64,000 bases of DNA from Pigmentiphaga sp. NML030171 (GTDB lineage Bacteria; Pseudomonadota; Gammaproteobacteria; Burkholderiales; Burkholderiaceae_B): contig NZ_NINX01000025.1 in the NCBI RefSeq assembly GCF_002188635.1, positions 1-64,000 on the forward strand, in the 5' to 3' direction. The notes under the pieces were generated by a model. It was not told the origin of the DNA. It ran no database searches and saw only the letters and a program-made list of their open reading frames with translations. A program made the position numbers and the translations under genes. Of the stretch, positions 8,260 through 16,354 are shown in pieces (positions within the stretch are counted from its first letter, which is position 1; each line of letters begins with the position of its first letter).

Positions 8260-10092
8260 ATGTGTGGCATCGTCGGCGCCGTCGCCCAACGCGACATCGT
8301 TCCCGTTCTGATCGAAGGCCTGAAGCGCCTGGAGTACCGCGGCTATGATTCCTGCGGCGTGGCGGTCCATCTCGAGGGCGAACTGCGGCGTACCCGCAGC
8401 ACCTCGCGCGTGGCCGAGCTCGAGTCGCTGATCGCCGGGGAAAAGGTGACCGGCTTCACCGGCATCGCCCACACCCGCTGGGCCACCCATGGCGCCCCCG
8501 CCACCAACAACGCGCACCCGCACTTCTCGGCCGACCGCAACGGCCGCAGCCGCGTCGCGCTGGTGCACAACGGCATCATCGAGAACTACGAGGAACTGCG
8601 CGCCGAACTGCAAGGCTACGGCTACGAGTTCGAAAGCCAGACCGACACCGAGGTCATCGCCCACCTGCTCAACCACCTGTACGACGGCGACCTGTTCGCC
8701 GCCATGCAGCAGACGGTCAAGCGCCTGCAGGGTGCCTACGCCATCGCCGCCTTCTGCCGCGACGAACCGCACCGCGTGGTCGGCGCCCGCCACGGCTCGC
8801 CGCTCATCGTCGGCCTGGGCGAAAACGAGAACTTCCTGGCTTCCGACGCCCTGGCCCTGACCGGCACCACCAGCAACATCATCTACCTGGAAGACGGCGA
8901 CGTCGTCGACCTGCAGCTCGCGCGCGTCTGGATCATCGACGAGAACGGCCAGCCGGTCGAGCGTCCGGCCCGCGCCGTGGTCGCGCACACCGCCGCGGCC
9001 GACCTCGGCCCCTACCGGCACTACATGCAGAAGGAAATCTTCGAGCAGCCGCGCGCCATCGGCGATACCCTGCAGGACATCGAGACCGTCACGCCCGAGC
9101 TGTTCGGCGATACCGCCGCCAGCGTCTTCGACCAGATCGACTCGGTGCTGATCCTGGCTTGCGGCACCAGCTACTACGCCGGCCTGACCGCCAAGTACTG
9201 GATCGAAGCCATCGCGCAGGTGCCCGTCGCCGTCGAGATCGCCAGCGAGTACCGCTACCGCACCAGCGTGCCCAATCCGCGCAGCCTGGTCGTCACCATC
9301 TCGCAATCGGGCGAGACCGCCGACACCCTGGCCGCGCTCAAGCATGCGCAGCAGCAGGGCATGAAGCACACCCTGACCATCTGCAACGTGGCCACCAGCG
9401 CCATGGTGCGCGAATGCACGCTGAACTTCCTGACCCGCGCGGGCGTGGAGATCGGCGTCGCGTCCACCAAGGCCTTCACCACCCAGCTCGTCGGGCTGTT
9501 CCTGCTGACGCTGGCGCTGGCCAAGAACAAGGGCCGCCTGTCCGAGGAACAGGAAGCGGACCACATCCGCTCGCTGCGCCACCTGCCGGTCGCCATCCAG
9601 GCCGTGCTGGCCCTGGAGCCGCAGATCATCTCGTGGGCCGAGGAGTTCGTGCGCAAGGAAAACGCGCTGTTCCTGGGCCGCGGCATGCACTATCCGATCG
9701 CGCTCGAAGGCGCGCTCAAGCTCAAGGAAATCAGCTACATCCACGCCGAGGCCTATCCCGCCGGCGAGCTCAAGCACGGCCCGCTGGCCCTGGTCACCGA
9801 CCAGATGCCCGTGATCACCGTGGCGCCGCAGGACGCCCTGCTCAAGAAGCTGCAATCGAACATGCAGGAAGTGCGCGCGCGCGGCGGCCACCTGTACGTG
9901 TTCGCCGACGCGGGCAGCAACATCCGCTCGGAAACCGGCGTGCACGTGATCCGCATGCCCGAGCACTACGGCTGGCTCTCGCCCATCCTGCACGTGGTGC
10001 CGATGCAATTGCTGGCCTATCACACGGCCTGCGCGCGCGGCACCGACGTGGACAAGCCGCGCAACCTGGCCAAGAGCGTGACGGTGGAGTGA
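8260..10092 (+). CDS. glmS: Glutamine-fructose-6-phosphate aminotransferase (isomerising)
   Basis: A 610-residue enzyme that makes glucosamine-6-phosphate from fructose-6-phosphate and glutamine, the first step of the amino sugar pathway completed by glmU. Residue 2 is the processed catalytic Cys of the class II glutaminase domain ([27 protein letters not shown]). Two SIS sugar-isomerase domains follow ([10 protein letters not shown] and [11 protein letters not shown] in the first; [19 protein letters not shown] in the second), ending with the conserved NLAKSVTVE. Length matches the family. Its 3' end is the classical attTn7 recognition region, and accessory DNA begins immediately downstream. 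Confidence 0.97.
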   Translation: MCGIVGAVAQRDIVPVLIEGLKRLEYRGYDSCGVAVHLEGELRRTRSTSRVAELESLIAGEKVTGFTGIAHTRWATHGAPATNNAHPHFSADRNGRSRVALVHNGIIENYEELRAELQGYGYEFESQTDTEVIAHLLNHLYDGDLFAAMQQTVKRLQGAYAIAAFCRDEPHRVVGARHGSPLIVGLGENENFLASDALALTGTTSNIIYLEDGDVVDLQLARVWIIDENGQPVERPARAVVAHTAAADLGPYRHYMQKEIFEQPRAIGDTLQDIETVTPELFGDTAASVFDQIDSVLILACGTSYYAGLTAKYWIEAIAQVPVAVEIASEYRYRTSVPNPRSLVVTISQSGETADTLAALKHAQQQGMKHTLTICNVATSAMVRECTLNFLTRAGVEIGVASTKAFTTQLVGLFLLTLALAKNKGRLSEEQEADHIRSLRHLPVAIQAVLALEPQIISWAEEFVRKENALFLGRGMHYPIALEGALKLKEISYIHAEAYPAGELKHGPLALVTDQMPVITVAPQDALLKKLQSNMQEVRARGGHLYVFADAGSNIRSETGVHVIRMPEHYGWLSPILHVVPMQLLAYHTACARGTDVDKPRNLAKSVTVE

Positions 10093-10117
10093 TGCCAGTC
10101 GGCTCTGGGCGTTGCCG

Positions 10118-10612
10118 TCAGCGCGGCGCCCAGCACTCCAGCCGTCTCAGTACCTCCCCCTTCGGCAGCCGTTTGCGCGGGTGGTTCCAGATGCGCGAGA
10201 GTCCTTCATGGAGCATCGAGGAGTCAACGTTCCCCGACGCCTCCATCTGATCCAGCATCCACAGCAATCCATAGACGATGCAATGGCGTGCTTGGGCCTC
10301 TGTCCGTAAGAGTTTATCGCCAGAAACAAGGGCATGGCCCTGGCGTCGCGCACAACTCAGCGCGAAACAGTCCGGCAGGGACAAGCCCGGACGTTGCTTT
10401 CGGATCTGCTGCGCGAACTCGACCTCATCCGGACTCAAGGCCACGACCCCCAAGCCCAGCCTGCGCAGCAAGGGGCCATTTTCGGGCTCCAGCTCGCGAA
10501 CGTAAAGCAGGTCTGGCACCACCATCGTCAAGCCACATGAAAACGCTTGCTCAAGTAGCCCACCCCTCTCCAAGTCGACCAAGACGGATGTGTCAGAAAC
10601 CAGGATGATCAT
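10118..10612 (-). CDS. PIN-domain protein, probable toxin of a toxin-antitoxin pair
   Basis: A 164-residue PIN-fold protein. Acidic residues expected for the metal-dependent RNase site are D7 (ILVSDTSVLVDL), E40 (VRELEPENG), D81 (SLPDCFAL) and D99 (ALVSGDKLL). PIN proteins in toxin-antitoxin pairs usually cut tRNA, rRNA or mRNA; the target is unknown here. The start is 6 bp after the stop of the XRE/ImmA-IrrE gene, so the two are co-transcribed, regulator first. Its stop lies 26 bp past the glmS stop, pointing toward it. Codon use is less GC-biased than in glmS, consistent with acquisition by transfer. Confidence 0.75.
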   Translation of the reverse strand: MIILVSDTSVLVDLERGGLLEQAFSCGLTMVVPDLLYVRELEPENGPLLRRLGLGVVALSPDEVEFAQQIRKQRPGLSLPDCFALSCARRQGHALVSGDKLLRTEAQARHCIVYGLLWMLDQMEASGNVDSSMLHEGLSRIWNHPRKRLPKGEVLRRLECWAPR

Positions 10613-10618
10613 GGTGGG

Positions 10619-11686
10619 TCAGGCAGGCTGCCCCATCAATCTACGATCCAACTCACGAACGCTGATGCACAGCAACTCGGCCGCCCGAGCTTCCGATATG
10701 GCGCCTTCGGCGACAGCTCGCAAGCATAGGCGCTCCATCCGCTGCGGCACTTCCGCCTTCAGCGCGCCTGGCTCACTGGAAGCTTGGCTATTCCAGCCCA
10801 GGTCTTTGATCTGAGCCCACAAGCGCCCATAGACCGCCTTGGTGACGATTTCCAATTGCGCGCATCGCACAACCAGTGATGCGATGCTAACCTTGAACAG
10901 CTTCTTTAATTCAACCAGTTCGCCGATGGAAATGGACGTTCGATGCGATCCCAACAGCCGAAGCACCATGTCCTTGGCCATCAGGAAGGCGCCGGCGAAC
11001 CGATCCGCGGCCTTTTCCTGTTCCGCATCGCTGAGCCCGCTAAAGCGCAACACCAAGTGAGCGAGCTCATGAGCGAGCGTGAATCGCTGCCGCTCCCCAT
11101 TGTGCCGCTGGTTCACCACGATCACCGGCACATCCTGACTGTCGGGGCGTCGCACGAATGCCTTGGAGCCGGACACGTTCTCCGGCAATTCCAAAGCGAT
11201 CACTTTGATGCCCTTGTCCTCGAGCAACTCCGACATGAACGGGATGGGGTCAATGCCAAGCTTCCAGAGCCGGCGCAATACCTCGGCCGCCCGCTCGGCG
11301 TCCTCGATGCGGCCAATTTGAAATGCTTGATCGTCGGGAGCATCCCAGGGTTGCTCCACACCGGGTAGCAACTCTTCCAGCTCCAGGTACCGCTCGACCT
11401 GATCCAACACAGTAGCTTCCACGGCACGCTCCTCCTTGGCGCCTGCATGGGGCGCTTTCCGGAAGTCCACGCCCGTCAGTTCGATTTCGCGCTCGCTCAG
11501 CAGGTACTCGGGCGAGACCTGCAGGGCTTTGGCCATCGCCAGCAAGATCGTTGAACTCGGCATCATCTCATCGCGTTCGTACTTGCCGATGGCCTGAGCC
11601 GAGACCTGCCGTTGAATAGCGGCTTCCAGTTCGCGCAGCGACAACCCGAGGGCCTCGCGCGCCCTCTTGAGTCGGTTTCCGATCAT
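10619..11686 (-). CDS. XRE-family regulator with ImmA/IrrE metallopeptidase domain
   Basis: A 355-residue protein. Residues 1-60 are an XRE helix-turn-helix (NRLKRAREALGLSLRELE, then SAQAIGKYERDEMMPS). Residues ~130-240 are an ImmA/IrrE-type zinc peptidase with the HExxH motif HELAH at 206-210 and a downstream Glu in EKAADRFAGAF. The remaining ~110 residues are helical and unassigned. In such fusions the peptidase commonly cleaves a partner or repressor while the HTH autoregulates. It precedes the PIN gene by 6 bp, forming an antitoxin/regulator plus toxin arrangement. A dyad at 11704-11740 in front of it is the probable operator. Confidence 0.82.
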   Translation of the reverse strand: MIGNRLKRAREALGLSLRELEAAIQRQVSAQAIGKYERDEMMPSSTILLAMAKALQVSPEYLLSEREIELTGVDFRKAPHAGAKEERAVEATVLDQVERYLELEELLPGVEQPWDAPDDQAFQIGRIEDAERAAEVLRRLWKLGIDPIPFMSELLEDKGIKVIALELPENVSGSKAFVRRPDSQDVPVIVVNQRHNGERQRFTLAHELAHLVLRFSGLSDAEQEKAADRFAGAFLMAKDMVLRLLGSHRTSISIGELVELKKLFKVSIASLVVRCAQLEIVTKAVYGRLWAQIKDLGWNSQASSEPGALKAEVPQRMERLCLRAVAEGAISEARAAELLCISVRELDRRLMGQPA

Positions 11687-11703
11687 GATTTCTCCGCGCC
11701 ATT

Positions 11704-11741
11704 GTTTACAACTTGACTATTAATATTGTCGTTTGTAAACT
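11704..11741 (+). promoter_or_regulatory. Promoter overlapped by an 8-bp inverted-repeat operator
   Basis: The arms GTTTACAA (11704-11711) and TTGTAAAC (11733-11740) are perfect reverse complements with a 21-bp spacer. Inside lies a rightward promoter candidate: TTGACT (11713-11718), 17-bp spacing, then TAAACT (11736-11741), so the -10 box overlaps the right arm. Placed between the XRE gene and the divergent DUF2188 gene, this is a plausible site where the XRE protein represses one or both directions. Confidence 0.6.
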
Positions 11742-11776
11742 CATCTAAGTCAACTTCTCCGAAACGGAGGTTCGTG

Positions 11777-12009
11777 ATGGCCAACCGGAAAACGTTCATG
11801 TCGTCCAGCGCGATAATGGCTGGGGCGCGCTACGCGAAGGCGGGCAACGCGCAACCCAGGTGTTCGACACACAGGCCCAAGCGATCGAAACCGGTCGACA
11901 AATGGCGCGCCAAGGCCAGGGCGAACTGCTGATCCACGGCCAGAACGGGCGCATCCGTGCTCGCGACTCTTACGGCAACGACCCCTGCCCGCCGAAGGAC
12001 AACAAATGA
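11777..12009 (+). pseudogene. Frameshifted DUF2188 gene
   Basis: A strong ribosome binding site (ACGGAGG, 11764-11770) stands 6 bp before ATG 11777, which reads MANRK and then leaves the homologous frame. In the other frame the DNA encodes a typical DUF2188 protein: NVHVVQRDNGWGALREGG, DTQAQAIETGRQMA, ELLIHGQNGRIRARDSYG, ending at TGA 12007-12009. From that ATG to that stop is 233 nt, not a multiple of three, so one base is missing near codons 4-5 (around 11786-11790). No ATG, GTG or TTG start exists in the homologous frame after an upstream in-frame TAA. Either the gene is broken or there is a one-base assembly error. Its TGA overlaps the next ATG. Confidence 0.7.
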
Positions 12010-12227
12010 TCAAGTTCGATATCAAGATGCCGAGCACGGATGACCTCATGCGAGCGGCAATGGCGGAGATTGAGAAAAACATTACCCAAAGGGCACGGCG
12101 AGCGGCGGCGCCCCATGGCGGCGTGACAGTGAAGTTCGAGCGTACGCCAAACGGAACCATTAAGGCCGTTAACTTCCAGGGCTCCGAAGCCGCCATCAAG
12201 GCGGCCCAGGCCACCTTCAAGGACTAA
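12006..12227 (+). CDS. 73-residue hypothetical protein coupled to the DUF2188 gene
   Basis: The ATG overlaps the DUF2188 stop as ATGA (12006-12009), a classic coupled start. The product is 73 residues: an N-terminal half with charged helix (DDLMRAAMAEIEKNITQRAR) and a C-terminal half that reads like strand-strand-helix (VTVKFERTPNGTIKAVNFQG, then SEAAIKAAQATF). I do not recognise the family. It has no signal peptide or membrane segment. Because coupling depends on translation of the upstream gene, the frameshift there may lower its expression. Less GC-rich codon use matches the rest of the islet. Confidence 0.6.
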   Translation: MIKFDIKMPSTDDLMRAAMAEIEKNITQRARRAAAPHGGVTVKFERTPNGTIKAVNFQGSEAAIKAAQATFKD

Positions 12228-12251
12228 AGGAATAGACCCTGCGCTCATTCC

Positions 12252-12341
12252 TCAATCGAGCTGCAGTTTCGCCCTGGCCGCTATCGCGCCCCATTTGCGG
12301 TGGTCCTCGACGCCACGCCGCTCGGCCTCCTGAAAGGGCCG
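12252..12341 (-). pseudogene. C-terminal relic of a Bug-type receptor gene
   Basis: Between the islet and the stop of the hydroxylase gene, the minus strand encodes RPFQEAERRGVEDHRKWG then AIAARAKLQLD and a TGA at 12254-12252. The pattern E-x-x-(R/K)W-x-x-(I/V)-x-x-A-x-(I/L)-x-x-D is the standard end of Bug receptors; compare the intact ends in this window, ELARWRAVVKAARISLD and EHARWADVIRKARISAD. No start or upstream body remains because the frame runs into the hydroxylase stop region. I infer that a Bug gene once followed the hydroxylase gene and was almost entirely deleted, perhaps when the islet arrived. Confidence 0.6.
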
Positions 12342-12352
12342 TTGGTGCGGGG

Positions 12353-14044
12353 TTAAGCCTGGCGGCCGGTTACTCGCGCAAGCACGGCGCGCGCTTCGCC
12401 GGCGTTTGCGCCCCGCCAGGCGACGATCTGGTCGGGCCGGATGAGGGCCAGCGGCGCTTCGTACAACGCGCGCAGCGCCGGCGACGCCAAGCGGAGGGGC
12501 TTCAGGTCGATGGCCAGCTCCCGCGCGGCGATCTCGAAACCCGTGTGCGGCGCCTCGTCCTCGCCCAGCACCAGCAGCGTCCATTCGCGGTGGAACAGGT
12601 CGAACAGCGAACGGCCGTCCTCCAGCCACATGTGCGGTGGCCGGCCGCCGGGACTGGCGGTGGGGACGTACTGGTTGGGTTCGTCCGGCGGCGGCGGCAC
12701 GCCGTCGCCCACGATGATGGGCGAGCCGTCGTAGCGCCCCCCGAACGTGACGCCGGGAATGTTGAACTCCAGCCGCGCATGCTCGTCCAGGTGGCGCGCG
12801 GCCGCCATGCGTTCGGCCTCGCCCTGCGGCGTATCCGCTTCCAGCACGGCCCTGGCCTGGAACAGCCCCACCGAATCGGCGAAGCGCCTGGCAAAGCCGG
12901 TATTCCGCTCGGCCAGCGGCCTGCGCTCGGCCTCGTAGCTGTCCAGCAGCGCCGGCGGCGCCTGTCCCTTCAGCACGCTGGCGAGCTTCCACGCCAGGTT
13001 CACGGCATCCTCGACCGCCGTGTTGTAGCCCAGGCCGCCGGTGGGCGTAAACAGATGTGCCGCGTCGCCGGCGATGAACGCACGGCCGCGGCGAAAGCGC
13101 CGGGCGACCAGCGCGTGCCCGGCCAGCCAGGTGCCCATGGACAGGATCTCCATCGGCACGTCCGCTCCCACGGCTTCGGCGAAGATGCGGCGGGCATCGG
13201 CCTCGGTCCAGCTTTCCGGGGTCTCTCCGGGGTGGACCGCGGCATGGAAGGCGAATTCGGCCACGCCGTCCACCGACGCCATGAAGGCGCGCCGCTGGTG
13301 GTTGACCGCGACGTACATCCAGGCCTTGGCATGGGGCAGCCTGGACAGGAGTTCGGGCGAGCGCAGGTAGATGGCGAACATCTTGCCGCCCATGAACTCG
13401 CGCTGGATGCCCGTCACGCCGCCCCACTCAATGCCCAGTTGTCCCCTGACGAAACTGCGCGCGCCGTCGGCGCCCACCAGGAACCTCGCCTTCACCTCCA
13501 CGGGGTCGCCGCCCTTCACGGGCTGCACTCGCGCGACGATGCCATCGTCCTCCTCGCGGAATTCCTTCAAGGCCCACCCGTAGCGCAGGTCGATCGACGG
13601 CCAGGCCTGGGCATGCCGCCGCAGCGCCGCCTCGACGAATTTCTGCGACACGCGGTGCGGCAGTTCGGCGGCGCTCCAGGAACCCGTCATGGTCTTGATC
13701 CGTACTGCGGCCTGGGCGGCCGTGGGCAGCTTGATGCGCGCGAGCTCGTGGCCCGCGTAGCGCGTGAAGTACGCGATGTCCGTGGGATGGTCGGCAGGCA
13801 AGCCCAGCGCCCGGATCTCGTGCGCGAAGCCCAGCCGGCGGAAGTGCTCCATGGTTCGCGCCTGGGTGGCGTTGGCCTGCGGATTGAAGGCGGTGCCCGG
13901 CTTGGCGTCCACGACCAGGCAGCGCACGCCGCGCGGCCCGAGCTCGTTCGCCAGCATCAGCCCGCACGGCCCGCCCCCGGCGACCAGCACGTCGACGTCG
14001 AGCCGGTCCAGGCCCCCGACAGTAGACTGTGCGTCGTCAAGCAT
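12353..14044 (-). CDS. FAD-dependent aromatic hydroxylase (PheA/TfdB/MhpA type)
   Basis: A 563-residue class A flavoprotein monooxygenase. The ADP-binding GxGxxG is near residues 22-30 (VAGGGPCGLMLANEL), the DG motif in FLVGADGARSFVRGQLG, and the second FAD motif in FIAGDAAHLFTPTGGLGYN. The ~160-residue thioredoxin-like C-terminal extension is typical of phenol and 3-hydroxyphenylpropionate hydroxylases. It adds a hydroxyl group to an aromatic acid or phenol using NAD(P)H; the exact substrate is not deducible. It is divergent from the MarR gene at 14130, its likely regulator, and seems to have lost a downstream Bug partner. Confidence 0.85.
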   Translation of the reverse strand: MLDDAQSTVGGLDRLDVDVLVAGGGPCGLMLANELGPRGVRCLVVDAKPGTAFNPQANATQARTMEHFRRLGFAHEIRALGLPADHPTDIAYFTRYAGHELARIKLPTAAQAAVRIKTMTGSWSAAELPHRVSQKFVEAALRRHAQAWPSIDLRYGWALKEFREEDDGIVARVQPVKGGDPVEVKARFLVGADGARSFVRGQLGIEWGGVTGIQREFMGGKMFAIYLRSPELLSRLPHAKAWMYVAVNHQRRAFMASVDGVAEFAFHAAVHPGETPESWTEADARRIFAEAVGADVPMEILSMGTWLAGHALVARRFRRGRAFIAGDAAHLFTPTGGLGYNTAVEDAVNLAWKLASVLKGQAPPALLDSYEAERRPLAERNTGFARRFADSVGLFQARAVLEADTPQGEAERMAAARHLDEHARLEFNIPGVTFGGRYDGSPIIVGDGVPPPPDEPNQYVPTASPGGRPPHMWLEDGRSLFDLFHREWTLLVLGEDEAPHTGFEIAARELAIDLKPLRLASPALRALYEAPLALIRPDQIVAWRGANAGEARAVLARVTGRQA

Positions 14045-14129
14045 CGTATGTTTCCTTTTCCGGGCGGCCCGGTTCGATATTTATTTAGGTTACCAAAGCA
14101 AATGGCCCCGCACAATCCGATTCGATCCC

Positions 14130-14582
14130 GTGAAAACCCTTGATAGCAACGCCTACCACTGGCGTACCCACAATCCCGGCCGCGTGCTCAACAGCGCCTT
14201 GCGCCGCTTCGAGCAGCGCGTCATGGACCTGATGACCGAGGCGGGACACGCCGAGACTCGCCGCTGGCACGTGAACCTGACCCGCCACCTGGACCTGGAC
14301 GGCACGCGCATCACCGACCTGGCCCGGCGCTCGGCCATGACCAACGCGGCAATGAACGAATTGATAGGACAGTGCGAGGAACTGGGCCTGGTGGAACGCG
14401 TGGCCGATCCGGCGGACAAGCGGGCCCGCATCGTGCGCTTCACACCCACGGGACTGGCGTGGCTGGATGATTTCGGGCGGGCCGTGGCGGTGGCCCAGGA
14501 AGAGATGGTCAGGGAAGTCGGCAGCCGCAACCTGTCGGTCCTGTTGAAGGACCTGGCCGCCTACGCCGGGTCGGTCGACTAG
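14130..14582 (+). CDS. MarR family transcriptional regulator
   Basis: A 150-residue winged-helix protein. The helix-turn-helix spans roughly residues 55-95 (GTRITDLARRSAMTNAAMNE, then CEELGLVERVADPADKRA with the wing DPADKRARIV). MarR proteins usually repress a neighbouring gene until an aromatic ligand binds. The GTG start at 14130 is inferred: the frame is open further left, but that part lies inside the hydroxylase gene and lacks homology, and the nearby ATG 14102 is out of frame. The 85-bp gap to the divergent hydroxylase should hold both promoters; TTTAGGTTACCAAA there is weakly symmetric. Confidence 0.82.
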   Translation: MKTLDSNAYHWRTHNPGRVLNSALRRFEQRVMDLMTEAGHAETRRWHVNLTRHLDLDGTRITDLARRSAMTNAAMNELIGQCEELGLVERVADPADKRARIVRFTPTGLAWLDDFGRAVAVAQEEMVREVGSRNLSVLLKDLAAYAGSVD

Positions 14583-14614
14583 CAGGAAGCCGGCCTGCCC
14601 GGTCGGCCCTCCTC

Positions 14615-15637
14615 CTACTTCAAGTCCTCCTCCAGCCCCAGCAGCTTGAGCGCGTTCAGCAGGTAGATCTTCTTCTTGTCGTCTTCGGCAAGATCCAGCG
14701 ACTCGATCGAGCGTATGCCCTCGCGGATGAACATCGGCCCTTCCTCGGGATCGAACGGGCAGTCGCTGGCGAACACCACCTTGTCGCTGCCGAAGAAGTC
14801 CAGCCCGCAACGCAGGGCCGAGGCCGAGCCGCCCAGCACGGTGTCGGCGTAGAACATCTTGAAGTAGTCGATGGGCTTCTTCGCCATGCGCTCGAGCAGG
14901 CCGTTGTAGTCGTCCTCGATGCTGCGGCTTCCCAGCTGGGCCCATAGTGTCTCGGCGCGACCGCCGAAATAGGGAATCATCGCGCCGCAGTGGTGCGTGA
15001 TGATGCGCAGCTCCGGCAGGCGGTCGAACATCTGCGAGAACACCATGCGCGCCATGGCCACGCTGGTGGCGTAGGGCCAACCCAGCACCTGCCAGATCTC
15101 GAACCGGGACTTGTCCTCGACGGGATAGTCCGCTTGCGACGCCGGGCGAAACGGATGCATCCAGATCGGAATGCCGTGGACCCTGGTGGCCCGTTCGAAC
15201 ACGGGGAAGAACTCGGGATCGTCCAGCGGCCGCCCGTTGACGCTGGTCGTGACCTGGATACCGCGCGCGCCCAGCTTCGTCACGGCCCGATCCATTTCCT
15301 CGAGCGCGGCGGGCACGTTGTTCATGGGCAGGGCCGCCACGAACGCGGGAAATACCTGGGGCGAACGCGCCACGATCGCCGCCATGTCATCGTTGGCCAC
15401 GCGGGCGAAGCCGGGCGATTGGTCGGCATTGCCCAGGGCCTCGGGCGGCGGCAGCGCCAGGGTCAGCACCTGCTGCACCTGCGGCCACTGCGACAGCATC
15501 TCCATCCGGGCATCCATGTCCCATAGCATGCGCAGATTGCTCATGCGCTTGACGAGGCCGGCGTCCTTGGCATGCTCCTTCATCAGCTCCAGGTAGCGCC
15601 GCGGCATGATGTGGCTGTAGATGTCGATCTTTCTCAT
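14615..15637 (-). CDS. Amidohydrolase family protein (ACMSD/resorcylate decarboxylase type)
   Basis: A 340-residue TIM-barrel amidohydrolase_2 protein. The N-terminal MRKIDIYSHIMPRRY replaces the usual HxH with a single His; downstream ligands include WMHPFRP, ITHHCGAMIPYFGGR and the catalytic-region FASDCPFDPEEGP. This subfamily commonly performs metal-dependent nonoxidative decarboxylation of aromatic or semialdehyde acids. It is the last gene of the six-gene leftward operon that starts at 20134, 20 bp after the isochorismatase-type gene. A longer in-frame extension exists but overlaps that gene; ATG 15637 fits the family start. Confidence 0.85.
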   Translation of the reverse strand: MRKIDIYSHIMPRRYLELMKEHAKDAGLVKRMSNLRMLWDMDARMEMLSQWPQVQQVLTLALPPPEALGNADQSPGFARVANDDMAAIVARSPQVFPAFVAALPMNNVPAALEEMDRAVTKLGARGIQVTTSVNGRPLDDPEFFPVFERATRVHGIPIWMHPFRPASQADYPVEDKSRFEIWQVLGWPYATSVAMARMVFSQMFDRLPELRIITHHCGAMIPYFGGRAETLWAQLGSRSIEDDYNGLLERMAKKPIDYFKMFYADTVLGGSASALRCGLDFFGSDKVVFASDCPFDPEEGPMFIREGIRSIESLDLAEDDKKKIYLLNALKLLGLEEDLK

Positions 15638-15657
15638 GGTCTTCGTCTCCCCGGCGG

Positions 15658-16326
15658 CTACGCGATGCGCGCCGCCATTTCTTCTACCCGCATCACGTCG
15701 CCGAAGTTCTCGATGAATCCCGACAACGCGGCCACGTGCGCGGACGCCAGCTTGCCGGCCAGTGCATCGGCCAGCATGATGGTCTTGAAGTTCAGCATCA
15801 TGGCGTCGCGTCCCGTGGATTCGCAGCAGACATTCGTGACCGTGCCGGCGATCAGCACCGTGTCGATGCCGCGTCCGCGCAGTTCGGACTCCAGCGGCGA
15901 CGAGCCGTGGACCAGGGCGCTGAAGGTGCGCTTGGTGACCTGCAAGTCCTGCGGCTCCACCTCCAGGCCGCTCCACAGCGCGAAGCCGTCGCTGCCCGGC
16001 TTGAGGCCGGCCCTGCGGCTACGTTCCTGCTGCGGCGTCAGCAGGTGCTCGTGCATGACCGACCAGAATTTTTCCGCCCCGTCGGAGGACGTCGAGATCC
16101 AGACCACCATGCCGCCCCGGCTTCGCACCACGCGCGCGGCCTCGTTGACCTTGGGCACGATCTCGCGGGCGGCGGGCACGGAGCTGGGATACTCCGGCTT
16201 CATGAAGTAGTTCTGCAGATCGATGACCACCAGCGCAGTGCTGGCCGCGGCGATGGTCTCGTAGGCATGCAGGCGGCCGCGGCGGGCCACCACTCGATCG
16301 ATGATTTCCTGGCTGATGCCGTACAT
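15658..16326 (-). CDS. Isochorismatase-family cysteine hydrolase
   Basis: A 222-residue alpha/beta hydrolase of the isochorismatase/nicotinamidase superfamily. The catalytic triad is visible: D36 (VVIDLQNYF), K132 (VTKRTFSAL) and C167 in GTVTNVCCESTGRDA, with the cis-peptide loop before it. Such enzymes hydrolyse amides (N-carbamoylsarcosine, maleamate, nicotinamide) or enol ethers. The operon also holds a 6-hydroxynicotinate hydroxylase-like enzyme, so a maleamate-type amidase role (as NicF) is possible but unproven. It lies between a Bug gene and an amidohydrolase gene. Confidence 0.85.
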   Translation of the reverse strand: MYGISQEIIDRVVARRGRLHAYETIAAASTALVVIDLQNYFMKPEYPSSVPAAREIVPKVNEAARVVRSRGGMVVWISTSSDGAEKFWSVMHEHLLTPQQERSRRAGLKPGSDGFALWSGLEVEPQDLQVTKRTFSALVHGSSPLESELRGRGIDTVLIAGTVTNVCCESTGRDAMMLNFKTIMLADALAGKLASAHVAALSGFIENFGDVMRVEEMAARIA

Positions 16327-16354
16327 GCGGTGCTCCTCCGTCAGATGATCGTTC

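Noticed and set aside
8185-10023. A 612-codon leftward frame opposite glmS
   Set aside because: It is antisense to a certain gene, with a His/Asp/Val/Gly-rich shadow composition.
10093-10118. Tn7-type insertion next to glmS
   Set aside because: The position fits attTn7, but no TGTGGG end, target duplication or tns gene is visible.
11726-11932. A 68-codon frame through the DUF2188 region
   Set aside because: It contains the right ATG but follows the wrong frame after the shift; the conserved sequence lies in the other frame.
14045-14129. TTTAGGTTACCAAA as a MarR operator
   Set aside because: Symmetry is short and imperfect compared with the dyad in front of the other MarR gene.
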